Numbered from the stretch's first letter, positions 1 through 5,840 are shown. The stretch: DNA of 5,840 bases from Clostridia bacterium (GCA_017462145.1 JAFTRT010000199.1:1-5840), one strand, 5' to 3'. Made by a program: numbers and translations. Notes: generated by a model not told the origin, from the sequence alone.

Positions 1-726
1 AATGGCTTTCGTGCCTGCTTGGGCAAGGGCTTTGGCAATGTGTTTGAGGCCTTGGATGCCGATATCTTCTGCTTGCAGGAGACCAAGATGCAGCCCGGAC
101 AGGCGGAATTTTGCCCCGAGGGATACCATCTGTATTGGAACAGTGCCGAGAAAAAAGGGTCTTCGGGCACGGCGGTGTTTTCCAAGAGAGAACCGCTTTC
201 GGTTCGTTACGGCATCGGAAGTCCGGAGCACGACAAGGAGGGGCGTGCCATTACGTTGGAATATGAGGATTTTTTCCTGCTTTGTGTCTACACGCCAAAC
301 GCTCAACGGGGGCTGGCAAGACTGGATTTTCGCATGGCATGGGAGGATGCTCTTCGCACCTATATACAGGAATTGGATGCCTGCAAGCCTGTGGTGTATT
401 GCGGAGATCTCAACGTGGCACATGAAGAGATCGACTTGAAAAACCCCAAGAGCAATCGGGGGAATGCAGGTTTTTCGGATGAGGAGCGAAGCCAATTTTC
501 CAAGCTGTTGTCCTGTGGCTTTACCGACACCTTCCGCCGTCTGTATCCCCAGCAGGTGGAATATTCCTGGTGGAGCTATCTGTATCATGCCAGAGAGAAC
601 AACGCCGGATGGCGGATCGATTATTTTGTGGTGTCCGATCGCCTGTGGGAGCGGATACGGGACAGCCGCATTTTGACCGATATTATGGGAAGTGACCATT
701 GTCCTGTGATGTTGGAGTTGGATTGA
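1..726 (+). CDS. xth: Exodeoxyribonuclease III / AP endonuclease (5'-truncated by window edge)
   Basis: This gene encodes a class II AP endonuclease and 3'-5' exonuclease of the ExoIII/ExoA (EEP superfamily) type, a cytosolic Mg-dependent enzyme that cuts at abasic sites and trims blocked 3' ends in base excision repair. The open frame enters from the window edge with NGFRA, which belongs to the family's N-terminal WNVNGIRA motif, so only about 8 codons plus the start are missing; the internal TTG at 19 is not the real start. Family motifs appear in order (residues numbered from the edge): LQETK with metal-ligand Glu27, VYTPNA with Tyr97, GDLNVAHEEIDL with Asp136 and Asn138, YSWWSY at 188-193, GWRIDYF with Asp207, and GSDHCP with the catalytic Asp232-His233 pair. 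The 241 visible residues plus the missing start give about 250, normal for Gram-positive ExoA. All key residues are intact. The next gene follows after 55 bp with no terminator between, so readthrough is possible. Confidence 0.96.
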   Translation, partial: NGFRACLGKGFGNVFEALDADIFCLQETKMQPGQAEFCPEGYHLYWNSAEKKGSSGTAVFSKREPLSVRYGIGSPEHDKEGRAITLEYEDFFLLCVYTPNAQRGLARLDFRMAWEDALRTYIQELDACKPVVYCGDLNVAHEEIDLKNPKSNRGNAGFSDEERSQFSKLLSCGFTDTFRRLYPQQVEYSWWSYLYHARENNAGWRIDYFVVSDRLWERIRDSRILTDIMGSDHCPVMLELD

Positions 727-751
727 CGGAAGAAAACATCTGTGATAGGAT
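723..751 (+). promoter_or_regulatory. Putative SigA promoter for the aldo/keto reductase operon
   Basis: A -35 box TTGACG (723-728, 5 of 6 to consensus) is followed after exactly 17 bp by a -10 box TAGGAT (746-751, 4 of 6). A TG at 743-744 forms an extended -10 (TGaTAGGAT). The -35 box overlaps the stop codon of the exonuclease gene. Transcription would start near 758, giving a leader of about 24 nt that contains the AAAAGGAG ribosome site at 765-772. This suggests the downstream genes can be transcribed apart from the exonuclease gene. It is a prediction from sequence only. Confidence 0.5.
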
Positions 752-781
752 AAGAAAAGAAGCGAAAAGGAGATTGCAACC

Positions 782-1909
782 ATGATCTATCAAGCATTTC
801 AAGACAAAAAGCTGTCTGCTTTGGGCATGGGCTGTATGCGTTTGCCCACCATGGGAGCGCACGACGAGGTGGATATCCGGGCGGTGACCGAGATGGTGGC
901 GTATGCCATGGAAAAGGGCGTGAATTATTACGATACGGCCTGGGGCTATCACGGAGGAAAATCCGAGCTTGCCGTGGGCGAGGTGTTGTCTGCCTATCCC
1001 AGAGAACGGTATTATCTTGCCTCTAAATTCCCCGGCTATGATCTGAACAACATGGGACGGGTAGAGGAGATCTTTGAAGAGCAGTTGAAAAAATGCAGAA
1101 CCGAATATTTTGATTTTTATCTGTTCCACAACGTATGTGAGCTGAACATTGATGCGTATCTGGATCCGAGCTACGGGATCTTCGACTACTTGATGGAACA
1201 AAAGAAAAAAGGGCGTATCCGCCATCTGGGCTTCTCGGTTCACGGAACGCTGGAGACCATGAACCGTTTTTTGGTGGCCTACGGCCACGCAATGGAATTT
1301 GGTCAGGTACAGCTCAACTGGTTGGATTGGGAGTTTCAAAATGCCAAGGCCAAGGTGGAGGCATTGAACGAAGCGGGAATCCCCATTTGGGTGATGGAGC
1401 CTGTGCGGGGCGGAAGCCTGTGTCAATTGGAAGGGTGCTATGAGGAACGGCTGCGTGCCTTGGCTCCTCATCGGAGTATGCCCGAATGGTGCTTCCGCTA
1501 TTTGCAAAGCCTGCCCGGTGTTATGGTAACGCTGTCGGGAATGTCCAATTTCCAACAGCTTCGGGAGAATATTGCCACCTTTGAGGAGGAGGAACCTTTG
1601 ACAGAGGAGGAGATTCGAACTCTGTATGAGATCGGGTATGAGATGACCCATCGAACAACACTTCCTTGCACGGCTTGCCGTTATTGTACCGACCATTGTC
1701 CACAAGAGCTGGATATTCCTCGGATCATCGAGCTGTATAACGAGCACGTCTATTCGGGCGGAGGCTTTTTGGCTCCCATGGCTATGAGGGCCATGCCTGT
1801 GGAGAAAAAACCGTCGGCCTGTGTGGGCTGCCGAGCCTGCGAGGCGGTCTGTCCGCAGAAGATTCGGATTAGCGAAATGATGGCGGAGTTTGCTGCAAAG
1901 TTGAAATAA
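782..1909 (+). CDS. Aldo/keto reductase with C-terminal 2x[4Fe-4S] ferredoxin domain
   Basis: This is a 375-residue protein. An AKR (TIM-barrel) domain spans about residues 1-285 and a bacterial ferredoxin domain about 290-370. The AKR core has LGMGCMRLP (13-22), YYDTAWGYHGG with the tetrad Asp51 and Tyr56, ASKFP with Lys82, and LFHN with His116, so the catalytic tetrad is complete. HLGFSVHG (148-155), MEPVRGGSL (205-213) and SGMSN (252-256) are the usual strand and cofactor-pocket motifs. The C-terminus holds two CxxCxxCxxxCP motifs (Cys296/299/302/306 and Cys347/350/353/357), each able to bind a [4Fe-4S] cluster. Such fusions are common in Clostridia and other anaerobes and probably link NAD(P)H or ferredoxin electrons to a carbonyl substrate; the substrate cannot be read from sequence. 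The ATG start is set by AAAAGGAG nine bases upstream. It is the first gene of a likely four-gene operon. Confidence 0.95.
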   Translation: MIYQAFQDKKLSALGMGCMRLPTMGAHDEVDIRAVTEMVAYAMEKGVNYYDTAWGYHGGKSELAVGEVLSAYPRERYYLASKFPGYDLNNMGRVEEIFEEQLKKCRTEYFDFYLFHNVCELNIDAYLDPSYGIFDYLMEQKKKGRIRHLGFSVHGTLETMNRFLVAYGHAMEFGQVQLNWLDWEFQNAKAKVEALNEAGIPIWVMEPVRGGSLCQLEGCYEERLRALAPHRSMPEWCFRYLQSLPGVMVTLSGMSNFQQLRENIATFEEEEPLTEEEIRTLYEIGYEMTHRTTLPCTACRYCTDHCPQELDIPRIIELYNEHVYSGGGFLAPMAMRAMPVEKKPSACVGCRACEAVCPQKIRISEMMAEFAAKLK

Positions 1910-1956
1910 ACAATCTCTGCGGAAGGTTCCGTAGAGGAGAATCAGGAGGAGATGAT

Positions 1957-2286
1957 ATGGTAGCACTGGCCACATCGGTGTTTTTAGGTTTGCTGATCGT
2001 CATTTTGGGTGGGATCAACACGGCAGGAAACATTTCTTCTCTCCACTGGTATCACAGACAGCGGGTGACCGAAGAGGATCGAAAGCCGTTTGGACGCATG
2101 GTGGGGATTGGACACATCATCATTGGAAATTCCATTATTCTGTTCGGCTGTCTGTTTTTTTGCTTTGAGCGAACGGAACAGGAGCTGTTGGTGATCATTG
2201 GTACTGTTTTGCTGTTGGTTGGCATTGCGGCAGGACTTGTCATTTGCTTAGCGGCCATGATGAAATATAACAAAGGGATTTTTTGA
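1957..2286 (+). CDS. Small three-helix membrane protein, function unknown
   Basis: The 109-residue product has three predicted hydrophobic segments, at about 3-22, 47-69 and 77-101, and a short polar tail ending KYNKGIF. The linker between helices 1 and 2 (about 23-46) is basic and polar, with GNISSLHWYHR and VTEEDRKPFG. This layout and linker resemble small clostridial membrane proteins of the DUF3784 kind, a tentative family link made from memory. The start is secure: AGGAGGA (1944-1950) lies six bases before the ATG. It sits 47 bp after the reductase gene and 15 bp before the NimA-like gene, so it is probably co-transcribed. There are no catalytic or metal-binding motifs to suggest an activity. 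Confidence 0.85.
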   Translation: MVALATSVFLGLLIVILGGINTAGNISSLHWYHRQRVTEEDRKPFGRMVGIGHIIIGNSIILFGCLFFCFERTEQELLVIIGTVLLLVGIAAGLVICLAAMMKYNKGIF

Positions 2287-2291
2287 TGGTT

Positions 2292-2298
2292 GGAGAAG
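2292..2298 (+). promoter_or_regulatory. Ribosome binding site that fixes the start of the NimA-like gene
   Basis: GGAGAAG lies six bases before the ATG at 2302. A longer reading from the TTG at 2290 is possible in the same frame, but that codon overlaps this site, so the ATG is preferred. Confidence 0.75.
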
Positions 2299-2301
2299 AC
2301 G

Positions 2302-2781
2302 ATGGAATTTCGGGAATTGATTCGGATCCAAAAGAAGCTGGAGCGGCAAGCTTGTGTGGAATTGCTCCGACGGGAAACCAGAGGCGTTTTGTCGGTATGC
2401 GGCGATGGCGGATACCCCTACGGAATGCCGATGAACCATTTTTATTGTGAGGCGGACGGCTGTCTGTATTTTCATTGCGGCCGAGAGGGACACCGCATCG
2501 ATGCCTTGCGTCGATGCGACAAGGTCTCCTTTTGCGTGTATGAGGAGGGGCGTCCCATCGAAGGACATTGGGCCTTGACGGTGCGTAGTGTGATCGTGTT
2601 TGGCCGTATGGAGATCATCGATGATCCGGAGAGGGTGGCGCAGATTGCCACTGCGCTTTCTCGCAAATTTACCTCTGACGAACAATATATCCAAAGGGAG
2701 ATCGAGCTTTACGGCAAGGATACGCTTTTGCTGAAGCTTACGCCCGAGCACCTGTGCGGCAAGCAAGTTACCGAAGCGTGA
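2302..2781 (+). CDS. NimA-like pyridoxamine 5'-phosphate oxidase family flavoprotein
   Basis: The 159-residue product is a split-barrel flavin-binding protein of the PPOX superfamily, closest in feel to NimA/nitroimidazole-resistance proteins. Visible family signatures are the N-terminal helix (KKLERQACVELLRR, 11-24), GVLSVCGDGGYPYGMPMNH (28-46), the block LYFHCGREGHRIDALRR (55-71) and KVSFCVY (74-80), and RSVIVFGR (95-102), which match the FMN-site strands of the family. The length is normal. Members bind FMN or a related cofactor as dimers; Nim proteins are thought to reduce nitroimidazoles to harmless amines, but many homologues are of unknown role, so resistance should not be assumed. It lies between a membrane protein gene and a transporter gene in a presumed operon with a redox enzyme, which fits a role in handling reducible small molecules (inference). 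Confidence 0.9.
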   Translation: MEFRELIRIQKKLERQACVELLRRETRGVLSVCGDGGYPYGMPMNHFYCEADGCLYFHCGREGHRIDALRRCDKVSFCVYEEGRPIEGHWALTVRSVIVFGRMEIIDDPERVAQIATALSRKFTSDEQYIQREIELYGKDTLLLKLTPEHLCGKQVTEA

Positions 2782-2819
2782 TGCTATGCCGTCTATGACA
2801 GAAAAGAGAACTTGACCAA

Positions 2820-4097
2820 ATGATGACACCAAATTATAAAAGAACCAAGTTGGCCTGCTACACGGCCTATTTTACCATGTCCTCGATTTTCAGTCTGCCG
2901 CCCTTGCTGTTTGTGACCCTGCGGGAGATGTACGGCATTTCTTACACCCTGCTTGGCACGTTGGTGTTGACCAATTTCTGCACCCAGCTGACGGTGGATC
3001 TGATCTTTACCCTGTTTTCCAAACATTTTAACGTCCAAAAGGTGGTCAGAGTCATGCCCTTGATCACCTCGGTCGGATTGTTCGTCTATGCGGTGGTTCC
3101 CATGCTGTTGCCCCAATTTGCGTATGGGGGACTGTTGTTGGGAACGGTCATCTTTTCCATTGCCGCAGGGCTTTCAGAGGTTTTGCTCAGTCCGGTGATC
3201 GCTGCGCTTCCTTCCGACAATCCCCAACGGGATATGAGCATGCTTCACTCGCTGTACGCCTTCGGCGTGTTTACCGTGGTGGTGATCAGCACGCTGTTTT
3301 TGCGGTTTGTCGGCGCACAGCACTGGATGTATCTGACCATGTTTTGGGCGGCACTTCCCGTTTTGTCGGCGGTACTGTTTATGCTGTCTCCCATGCCCGA
3401 TATGGGTGGTGAAAGCACTGTGAGCGGTGTGGAGGGAACCCGCCGCCGTACCGTGGGACTTGCTTTGTGCGTGGGATGCATCTTTTTTGGCAGCTGTGCG
3501 GAAAACGCCATGTCCAACTGGCTTTCGGGCTATATGGAGACCGCCCTCGGTTTGGATAAGACCTTGGGTGACATTTTGGGGGTGGCCATGTTTGCCATCC
3601 TTCTGGGCGTGGCCAGAATTTCCTATGCCAAATTCGGCAAGCGCATCATGCCGGTGCTGATGGTCGGTATGATCGGGGCCGTGATCTGCTATGGTGCGGT
3701 GGGGCTTTCCCATCACGTTGCCGTTGGTTTTACGGCTTGTGTGCTGACAGGTCTGTTTACCTCCATGCTGTGGCCGGGCACGCTGATCATGATGGAAGAG
3801 AAGATTCCTCATGCAGGGGTAGCGGCTTATGCCTTGATGGCATCGGGAGGCGATTTGGGTGCCTCCGTGGCCCCTCAGCTGTTGGGGATCGTCGTCGACC
3901 AAGTGGCCGAGAGCCATTGGGCCGCACGTCTTGGGGCGACCTTGAGCCTTTCTGCCGAGCAGGTGGGCTTGAGGGCGGGCATGTTGGTCACTGCCATCTT
4001 CCCCCTTTTGGGAATCCTTCTGCTCCTGGTCTGTGTGCGGTATTTCCGCTCAAACCGAGAAAAACAGGCGATGCTGCCCGAACGGGAGCAAGTCTGA
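2820..4097 (+). CDS. Major facilitator superfamily transporter
   Basis: The 425-residue inner-membrane protein has about 12 hydrophobic helices (roughly 11-33, 40-65, 78-97, 102-130, 143-164, 168-190, then 211-235, 250-270, 276-296, 299-325, 332-358, 385-408) and a polar central loop (191-210) ending in TRRR, the usual 6+6 MFS layout. LPSDNPQRDMSMLHSLYAFG (130-149) and GGDLGASVAPQLLG (343-356) resemble conserved stretches of sugar/fucose-permease-like and related MFS proteins, but the substrate is unknown. The start is an ATG pair at 2820/2823; no other start codon fits between the upstream in-frame stop (2796-2798) and 2820. The ribosome site is weak (AAAAGAGA, 2802-2809), unlike its neighbours, so expression may depend on coupling to the upstream gene 38 bp away. 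It is the last gene of the operon, with a strong terminator 7 bp after its stop. Confidence 0.93.
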   Translation: MMTPNYKRTKLACYTAYFTMSSIFSLPPLLFVTLREMYGISYTLLGTLVLTNFCTQLTVDLIFTLFSKHFNVQKVVRVMPLITSVGLFVYAVVPMLLPQFAYGGLLLGTVIFSIAAGLSEVLLSPVIAALPSDNPQRDMSMLHSLYAFGVFTVVVISTLFLRFVGAQHWMYLTMFWAALPVLSAVLFMLSPMPDMGGESTVSGVEGTRRRTVGLALCVGCIFFGSCAENAMSNWLSGYMETALGLDKTLGDILGVAMFAILLGVARISYAKFGKRIMPVLMVGMIGAVICYGAVGLSHHVAVGFTACVLTGLFTSMLWPGTLIMMEEKIPHAGVAAYALMASGGDLGASVAPQLLGIVVDQVAESHWAARLGATLSLSAEQVGLRAGMLVTAIFPLLGILLLLVCVRYFRSNREKQAMLPEREQV

Positions 4098-4104
4098 ACA
4101 GAAT

Positions 4105-4151
4105 AAAAAAGCGTTCTGCGCAAGAATTGATCTTGCGCAGAACGCTTTTTT
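4105..4151 (+). terminator. Strong intrinsic terminator, potentially bidirectional
   Basis: Two perfect 21-bp arms (4105-4125 and 4131-4151) flank a 5-nt loop. The core stem is GCGTTCTGCGCAAGA and its complement, flanked by A6 on the left and T6 on the right, so a U-run follows the hairpin on either strand. It starts 7 bp after the MFS stop codon and ends the first operon. The A6 arm means it could also end leftward transcripts, which fits the AraC-like remnant on the minus strand next to it. Confidence 0.95.
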
Positions 4152-4152
4152 G

Positions 4153-4251
4153 TGCTTGCTCCAACATGGTCGGATAGGCGGTGGGGACTTGACCGAAATG
4201 ACGTTGGAACGCTTTGCAAACGGCATAAGGGGTGGCGCAGTACAGACCGAC
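4153..4251 (-). pseudogene. Possible remnant of an AraC-family regulator C-terminus
   Basis: Read leftward, this stretch encodes VGLYCATPYAVCKAFQRHFG followed by QVPTAYPTMLEQAQ. It resembles the end of an AraC/XylS DNA-binding domain, where the second helix-turn-helix reads roughly GFSSPSYFSRAFKRHFG.TPSEYR; the KAFQRHFG..PTAY core is the best match. Nothing upstream on the minus strand continues the domain in the same frame: the preceding residues are proline- and arginine-rich and unlike the first helix-turn-helix. There is no stop codon before the terminator hairpin, and the next operon's promoter lies about 120 bp away. If real, it is the leftover 3' end of a gene once transcribed leftward toward the bidirectional terminator. 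A chance likeness is possible in so short a stretch. Confidence 0.38.
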
Positions 4252-4257
4252 GGGCCG

Positions 4258-4301
4258 CAAAGACCGAGCCAGCGGAGCAGGCTTTGTTGGATCGGTCTTT
4301 G
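4258..4301. repeat. 10-bp perfect inverted repeat upstream of the ibrA-like promoter
   Basis: CAAAGACCGA (4258-4267) and its exact complement TCGGTCTTTG (4292-4301) are separated by 24 bp. A further direct copy of AGACCGA lies at 4244-4250. No T-run follows, so this is not a terminator. It lies 74 bp upstream of the -35 box at 4375 and could be a regulator site or a leftover of decayed sequence; nothing here decides which. Confidence 0.5.
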
Positions 4302-4374
4302 GATGAGGACGGCTGTTCGGTTCTGAACGAGCAATGCCTTCCTATTTTGCGCTGTGGACGTCGGCAAAAAAATC

Positions 4375-4403
4375 TTGCAAAAGCGGGAAAACTATGATAC
4401 AAT
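4375..4403 (+). promoter_or_regulatory. Extended -10 SigA promoter for the ibrA-like operon
   Basis: The -35 box TTGCAA (4375-4380, 4 of 6) is followed by a 17-bp spacer and the -10 box TACAAT (4398-4403, 5 of 6), preceded by TG at 4395-4396 (extended -10, TGaTACAAT). The surrounding sequence is AT-rich. Transcription would start near 4410 and give a leader of about 38 nt with a strong GGGAGG ribosome site at 4436-4441. Confidence 0.78.
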
Positions 4404-4448
4404 AAAATATCGACAGATCAAAAAAGATGGAAGAAGGGAGGACGATCC

Positions 4449-5783
4449 ATGTACAGAATGAGGCAATATACGGGACAGAACGTGTATGATGCGTTTCAGG
4501 AACGGCTTCGTTTCTTGTTTGAAGAATTTGAAAACATTTTCGTCTCCTTCTCCGGCGGTAAGGACAGCGGCCTTTTATTGGAGCTGACTTTGGCCTTTCA
4601 GAAAAAATATTATCCCGACCGAACGATCGGCGTGTTTCATCAGGATTTTGAGGCACAGTACTCCGTGACAACCGAGTACGTGGAGCGTACCTTTGAGCGG
4701 ATGGAAAAGGAGGTAGAGCCCTACTGGGTCTGTTTGCCCATGGCCACCAGAACCGCTCTTTCCAGCTACGAGATGTATTGGTATCCGTGGGATGATACCA
4801 AGGAAGAGGCTTGGTGCAGACCGATGCCCAAACATCCGTACGTGATTTCCTTACAAAACAATCCCATGACCACCTATCGCTATCGGATGCATCAGGAGGA
4901 TTTGGCCAAGCAGTTTGGCCGATGGTATCGGATGTCTCACGGAAACGGCAAAACGGTCTGCCTTTTGGGAATCCGTGCCGACGAATCGCTCCAACGGTAC
5001 AGTGGGATCGTCAACAAGAAGTACGGCTACAACGAAGAAAGCTGGATTACCAAACAATTCAAGGACGTGTGGGCGGCTTCCCCCCTGTACGATTGGTCTC
5101 ACAGCGACGTATGGCATGCTTATGCCAAATTCGGATATGATTATAACAAGCTGTACGATCTGTATTATATGGCAGGACTGAAGCCCGACCAAATGCGGGT
5201 CGCATCCCCCTTTAACGATTATGCCAAGGACAGTCTGCATCTGTATCGGGTGCTGGATCCCGAAATGTGGGCAAAGCTGGTGGGACGGGTCAAGGGTGCC
5301 AACTTTGGCTCGATTTACGGCAGAAGCAAGGCCTTGGGTTATCGTAACCTCACCCTGCCGGAGGGGCACACGTGGGAATCCTATACCAAGTTTTTGCTGG
5401 ACACGCTTCCCACACGATTGCGAAATAATTACGTGGCTAAATTCCGCACCTCTATTGAATTTTGGCATAAGACGGGTGGGGGCTTGGAGGAATCCGTGAT
5501 TCAAGATCTGATCGATCATGGCTATCAGATCCGCCGCAATGGGGTTTCCAACTATACGGTGATGAAACATTCCCGAGTGATCTTTTTGGGGAAGATTCCC
5601 GACCATACGGATGATATCAAATCCTCCAAGGATATTCCCAGCTGGAAGCGGATGTGCTATTGCATCCTGAAGAACGACCATTTGTGCCGCTTTATGGGCT
5701 TTGGCATGACCCGAGAACAGCAGAAGCGCATTGACGCATTGAAAGAAAAATACGGAAAGGTAGGACAAGAGGATGGCATTTGA
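4449..5783 (+). CDS. ibrA: IbrA-like PAPS-reductase-family protein (PP-loop ATPase fold, DUF3440-type C-terminus)
   Basis: The 444-residue protein has an adenine-nucleotide alpha-hydrolase domain at about 25-225. The PP-loop SFSGGKDSG (33-41) binds ATP or a related nucleotide; FHQDFEAQY (63-71), LLGIRADES (172-180), and PLYDW (212-216) with DVW (220-222) are the downstream motifs of PAPS-reductase-like proteins. The C-terminal half (about 230-440) matches my memory of the DUF3440 region of IbrA, with IPSWKRMCYCILKNDHLCRFMGF at about 396-418 (shown in part: key residues Cys403, Cys405, His411, Cys413). The ECGxH motif of true PAPS reductases is absent, so sulfate assimilation is unlikely. IbrA with IbrB was described as activating prophage eib genes in E. 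coli; the biochemical activity is unknown to me. The ATG is fixed by GGGAGG seven bases upstream. The IbrB-like gene overlaps its end by 11 bp, which strengthens the assignment. Confidence 0.88.
   Translation: MYRMRQYTGQNVYDAFQERLRFLFEEFENIFVSFSGGKDSGLLLELTLAFQKKYYPDRTIGVFHQDFEAQYSVTTEYVERTFERMEKEVEPYWVCLPMATRTALSSYEMYWYPWDDTKEEAWCRPMPKHPYVISLQNNPMTTYRYRMHQEDLAKQFGRWYRMSHGNGKTVCLLGIRADESLQRYSGIVNKKYGYNEESWITKQFKDVWAASPLYDWSHSDVWHAYAKFGYDYNKLYDLYYMAGLKPDQMRVASPFNDYAKDSLHLYRVLDPEMWAKLVGRVKGANFGSIYGRSKALGYRNLTLPEGHTWESYTKFLLDTLPTRLRNNYVAKFRTSIEFWHKTGGGLEESVIQDLIDHGYQIRRNGVSNYTVMKHSRVIFLGKIPDHTDDIKSSKDIPSWKRMCYCILKNDHLCRFMGFGMTREQQKRIDALKEKYGKVGQEDGI
5759..5765 (+). promoter_or_regulatory. Internal ribosome binding site for the ibrB-like gene
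   Basis: GGTAGGA lies seven bases before the ATG at 5773 and inside the end of the ibrA-like gene, which supports translational coupling of the two proteins. Confidence 0.55.
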
Positions 5784-5840
5784 AAGTCCCGTTTACCGTG
5801 TGATCGCCGTACCCATCGAAAAAATCGTTCCCAATACCTA
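5773..5840 (+). CDS. ibrB: IbrB-like ParB N-terminal domain protein (3' end outside window)
   Basis: Only the first 22 residues are visible: MAFESPVYRVIAVPIEKIVP and NT, with a final incomplete TA codon that is probably Tyr. The pattern V..VPIEKIVPN(T/D)Y is the first strand and turn of a ParB/sulfiredoxin-like nuclease domain, where family members continue with an NPN motif. Starting 11 bp before the stop of an IbrA-like gene is the gene order expected for an ibrAB pair. The call rests on this short stretch and on context; the catalytic part of the domain is not in the window. The frame could in principle close at once if the last codon were TAA or TAG, but the ribosome site and family likeness argue against that. 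Confidence 0.72.
   Translation, partial: MAFESPVYRVIAVPIEKIVPNT

Larger units (their letters stand above)
4098..4448. other. Gene-free gap between the two operons
   Basis: About 350 bp with no credible intact gene. In order it holds the terminator, a minus-strand AraC-like remnant, an inverted repeat and the promoter of the next operon. Open frames here run straight through the terminator hairpin on both strands and lack ribosome sites, so they are not called as genes. Confidence 0.7.

Noticed and set aside
1915..1934. Small imperfect hairpin CTGCGGAA/TTCCGTAG between the reductase and the membrane protein genes
   Set aside because: The loop is only about 2 nt and no T-run follows, so it is not a terminator; it is probably chance.
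683..1975. Long minus-strand open frame (430 codons) opposite the aldo/keto reductase gene
   Set aside because: It is the shadow of a well-supported gene; the protein is His-, Leu- and Arg-rich low-quality sequence with no family motifs.
3174..3917. Minus-strand open frame (247 codons) inside the MFS gene
   Set aside because: Composition is extremely rich in His, Gln and Gly, typical of an antisense reading of a membrane protein gene; no motifs.
4033..4326. Plus-strand open frame across the end of the MFS gene and the terminator
   Set aside because: It runs through a perfect terminator hairpin, has no ribosome site and resembles nothing.
4851..5768. Minus-strand open frame (305 codons) opposite the ibrA-like gene
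   Set aside because: Antisense shadow; the + strand carries clear PP-loop and family motifs in this stretch.
1..5840. Search by eye for CRISPR repeats, tRNA or rRNA genes, transposase genes and IS ends
   Set aside because: None seen; there are no regularly spaced repeats, no tRNA-like cloverleaf and no transposase motifs.

Overview
The window reads as chromosomal DNA of an anaerobic Gram-positive bacterium, most likely a gut-type clostridium (Oscillospiraceae/Ruminococcaceae-like). The reasons are strong purine-rich Shine-Dalgarno sites (AAAAGGAG, AGGAGGA, GGGAGG), SigA-type promoters, oxygen-sensitive redox proteins (an aldo/keto reductase carrying a two-cluster ferredoxin domain, and a NimA-like flavoprotein), and protein flavours that I know mainly from Clostridia. 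This placement is inference; no rRNA or species marker is present. All genes are on the + strand.

Layout. Positions 1-726 are the 3' part of an exodeoxyribonuclease III (Xth/ExoA) gene whose first few codons lie outside the window. A good SigA-like promoter (723-751) overlaps its stop codon and leads into a tightly packed run: aldo/keto reductase with 2x[4Fe-4S] (782-1909), a small three-helix membrane protein (1957-2286), a NimA-like FMN-binding PPOX-fold protein (2302-2781) and a 12-helix MFS transporter (2820-4097). Gaps are 15-47 bp, so these four genes probably form one operon. A perfect 21-bp inverted-repeat terminator (4105-4151) closes it.

Positions 4152-4448 carry no intact gene. 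The minus strand holds what looks like a decayed C-terminal end of an AraC-family regulator, and there is a 10-bp inverted repeat. An independent extended -10 promoter (4375-4403) then drives a second operon: a 444-residue PAPS-reductase/PP-loop ATPase-like protein with the DUF3440-type C-terminus of IbrA (4449-5783), overlapping by 11 bp the start of a ParB-N-like IbrB partner (5773 to the window end).

How it fits together. The first operon looks like a redox/xenobiotic housekeeping set (an NAD(P)H- or ferredoxin-linked reductase, a flavin reductase-like protein and an exporter or importer) beside a DNA repair nuclease. The second is an IbrA/IbrB-type pair. Such pairs were described genetically as activators of prophage eib genes in E. 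coli, but I know of no settled biochemical function. This pair is the most interesting content of the window.
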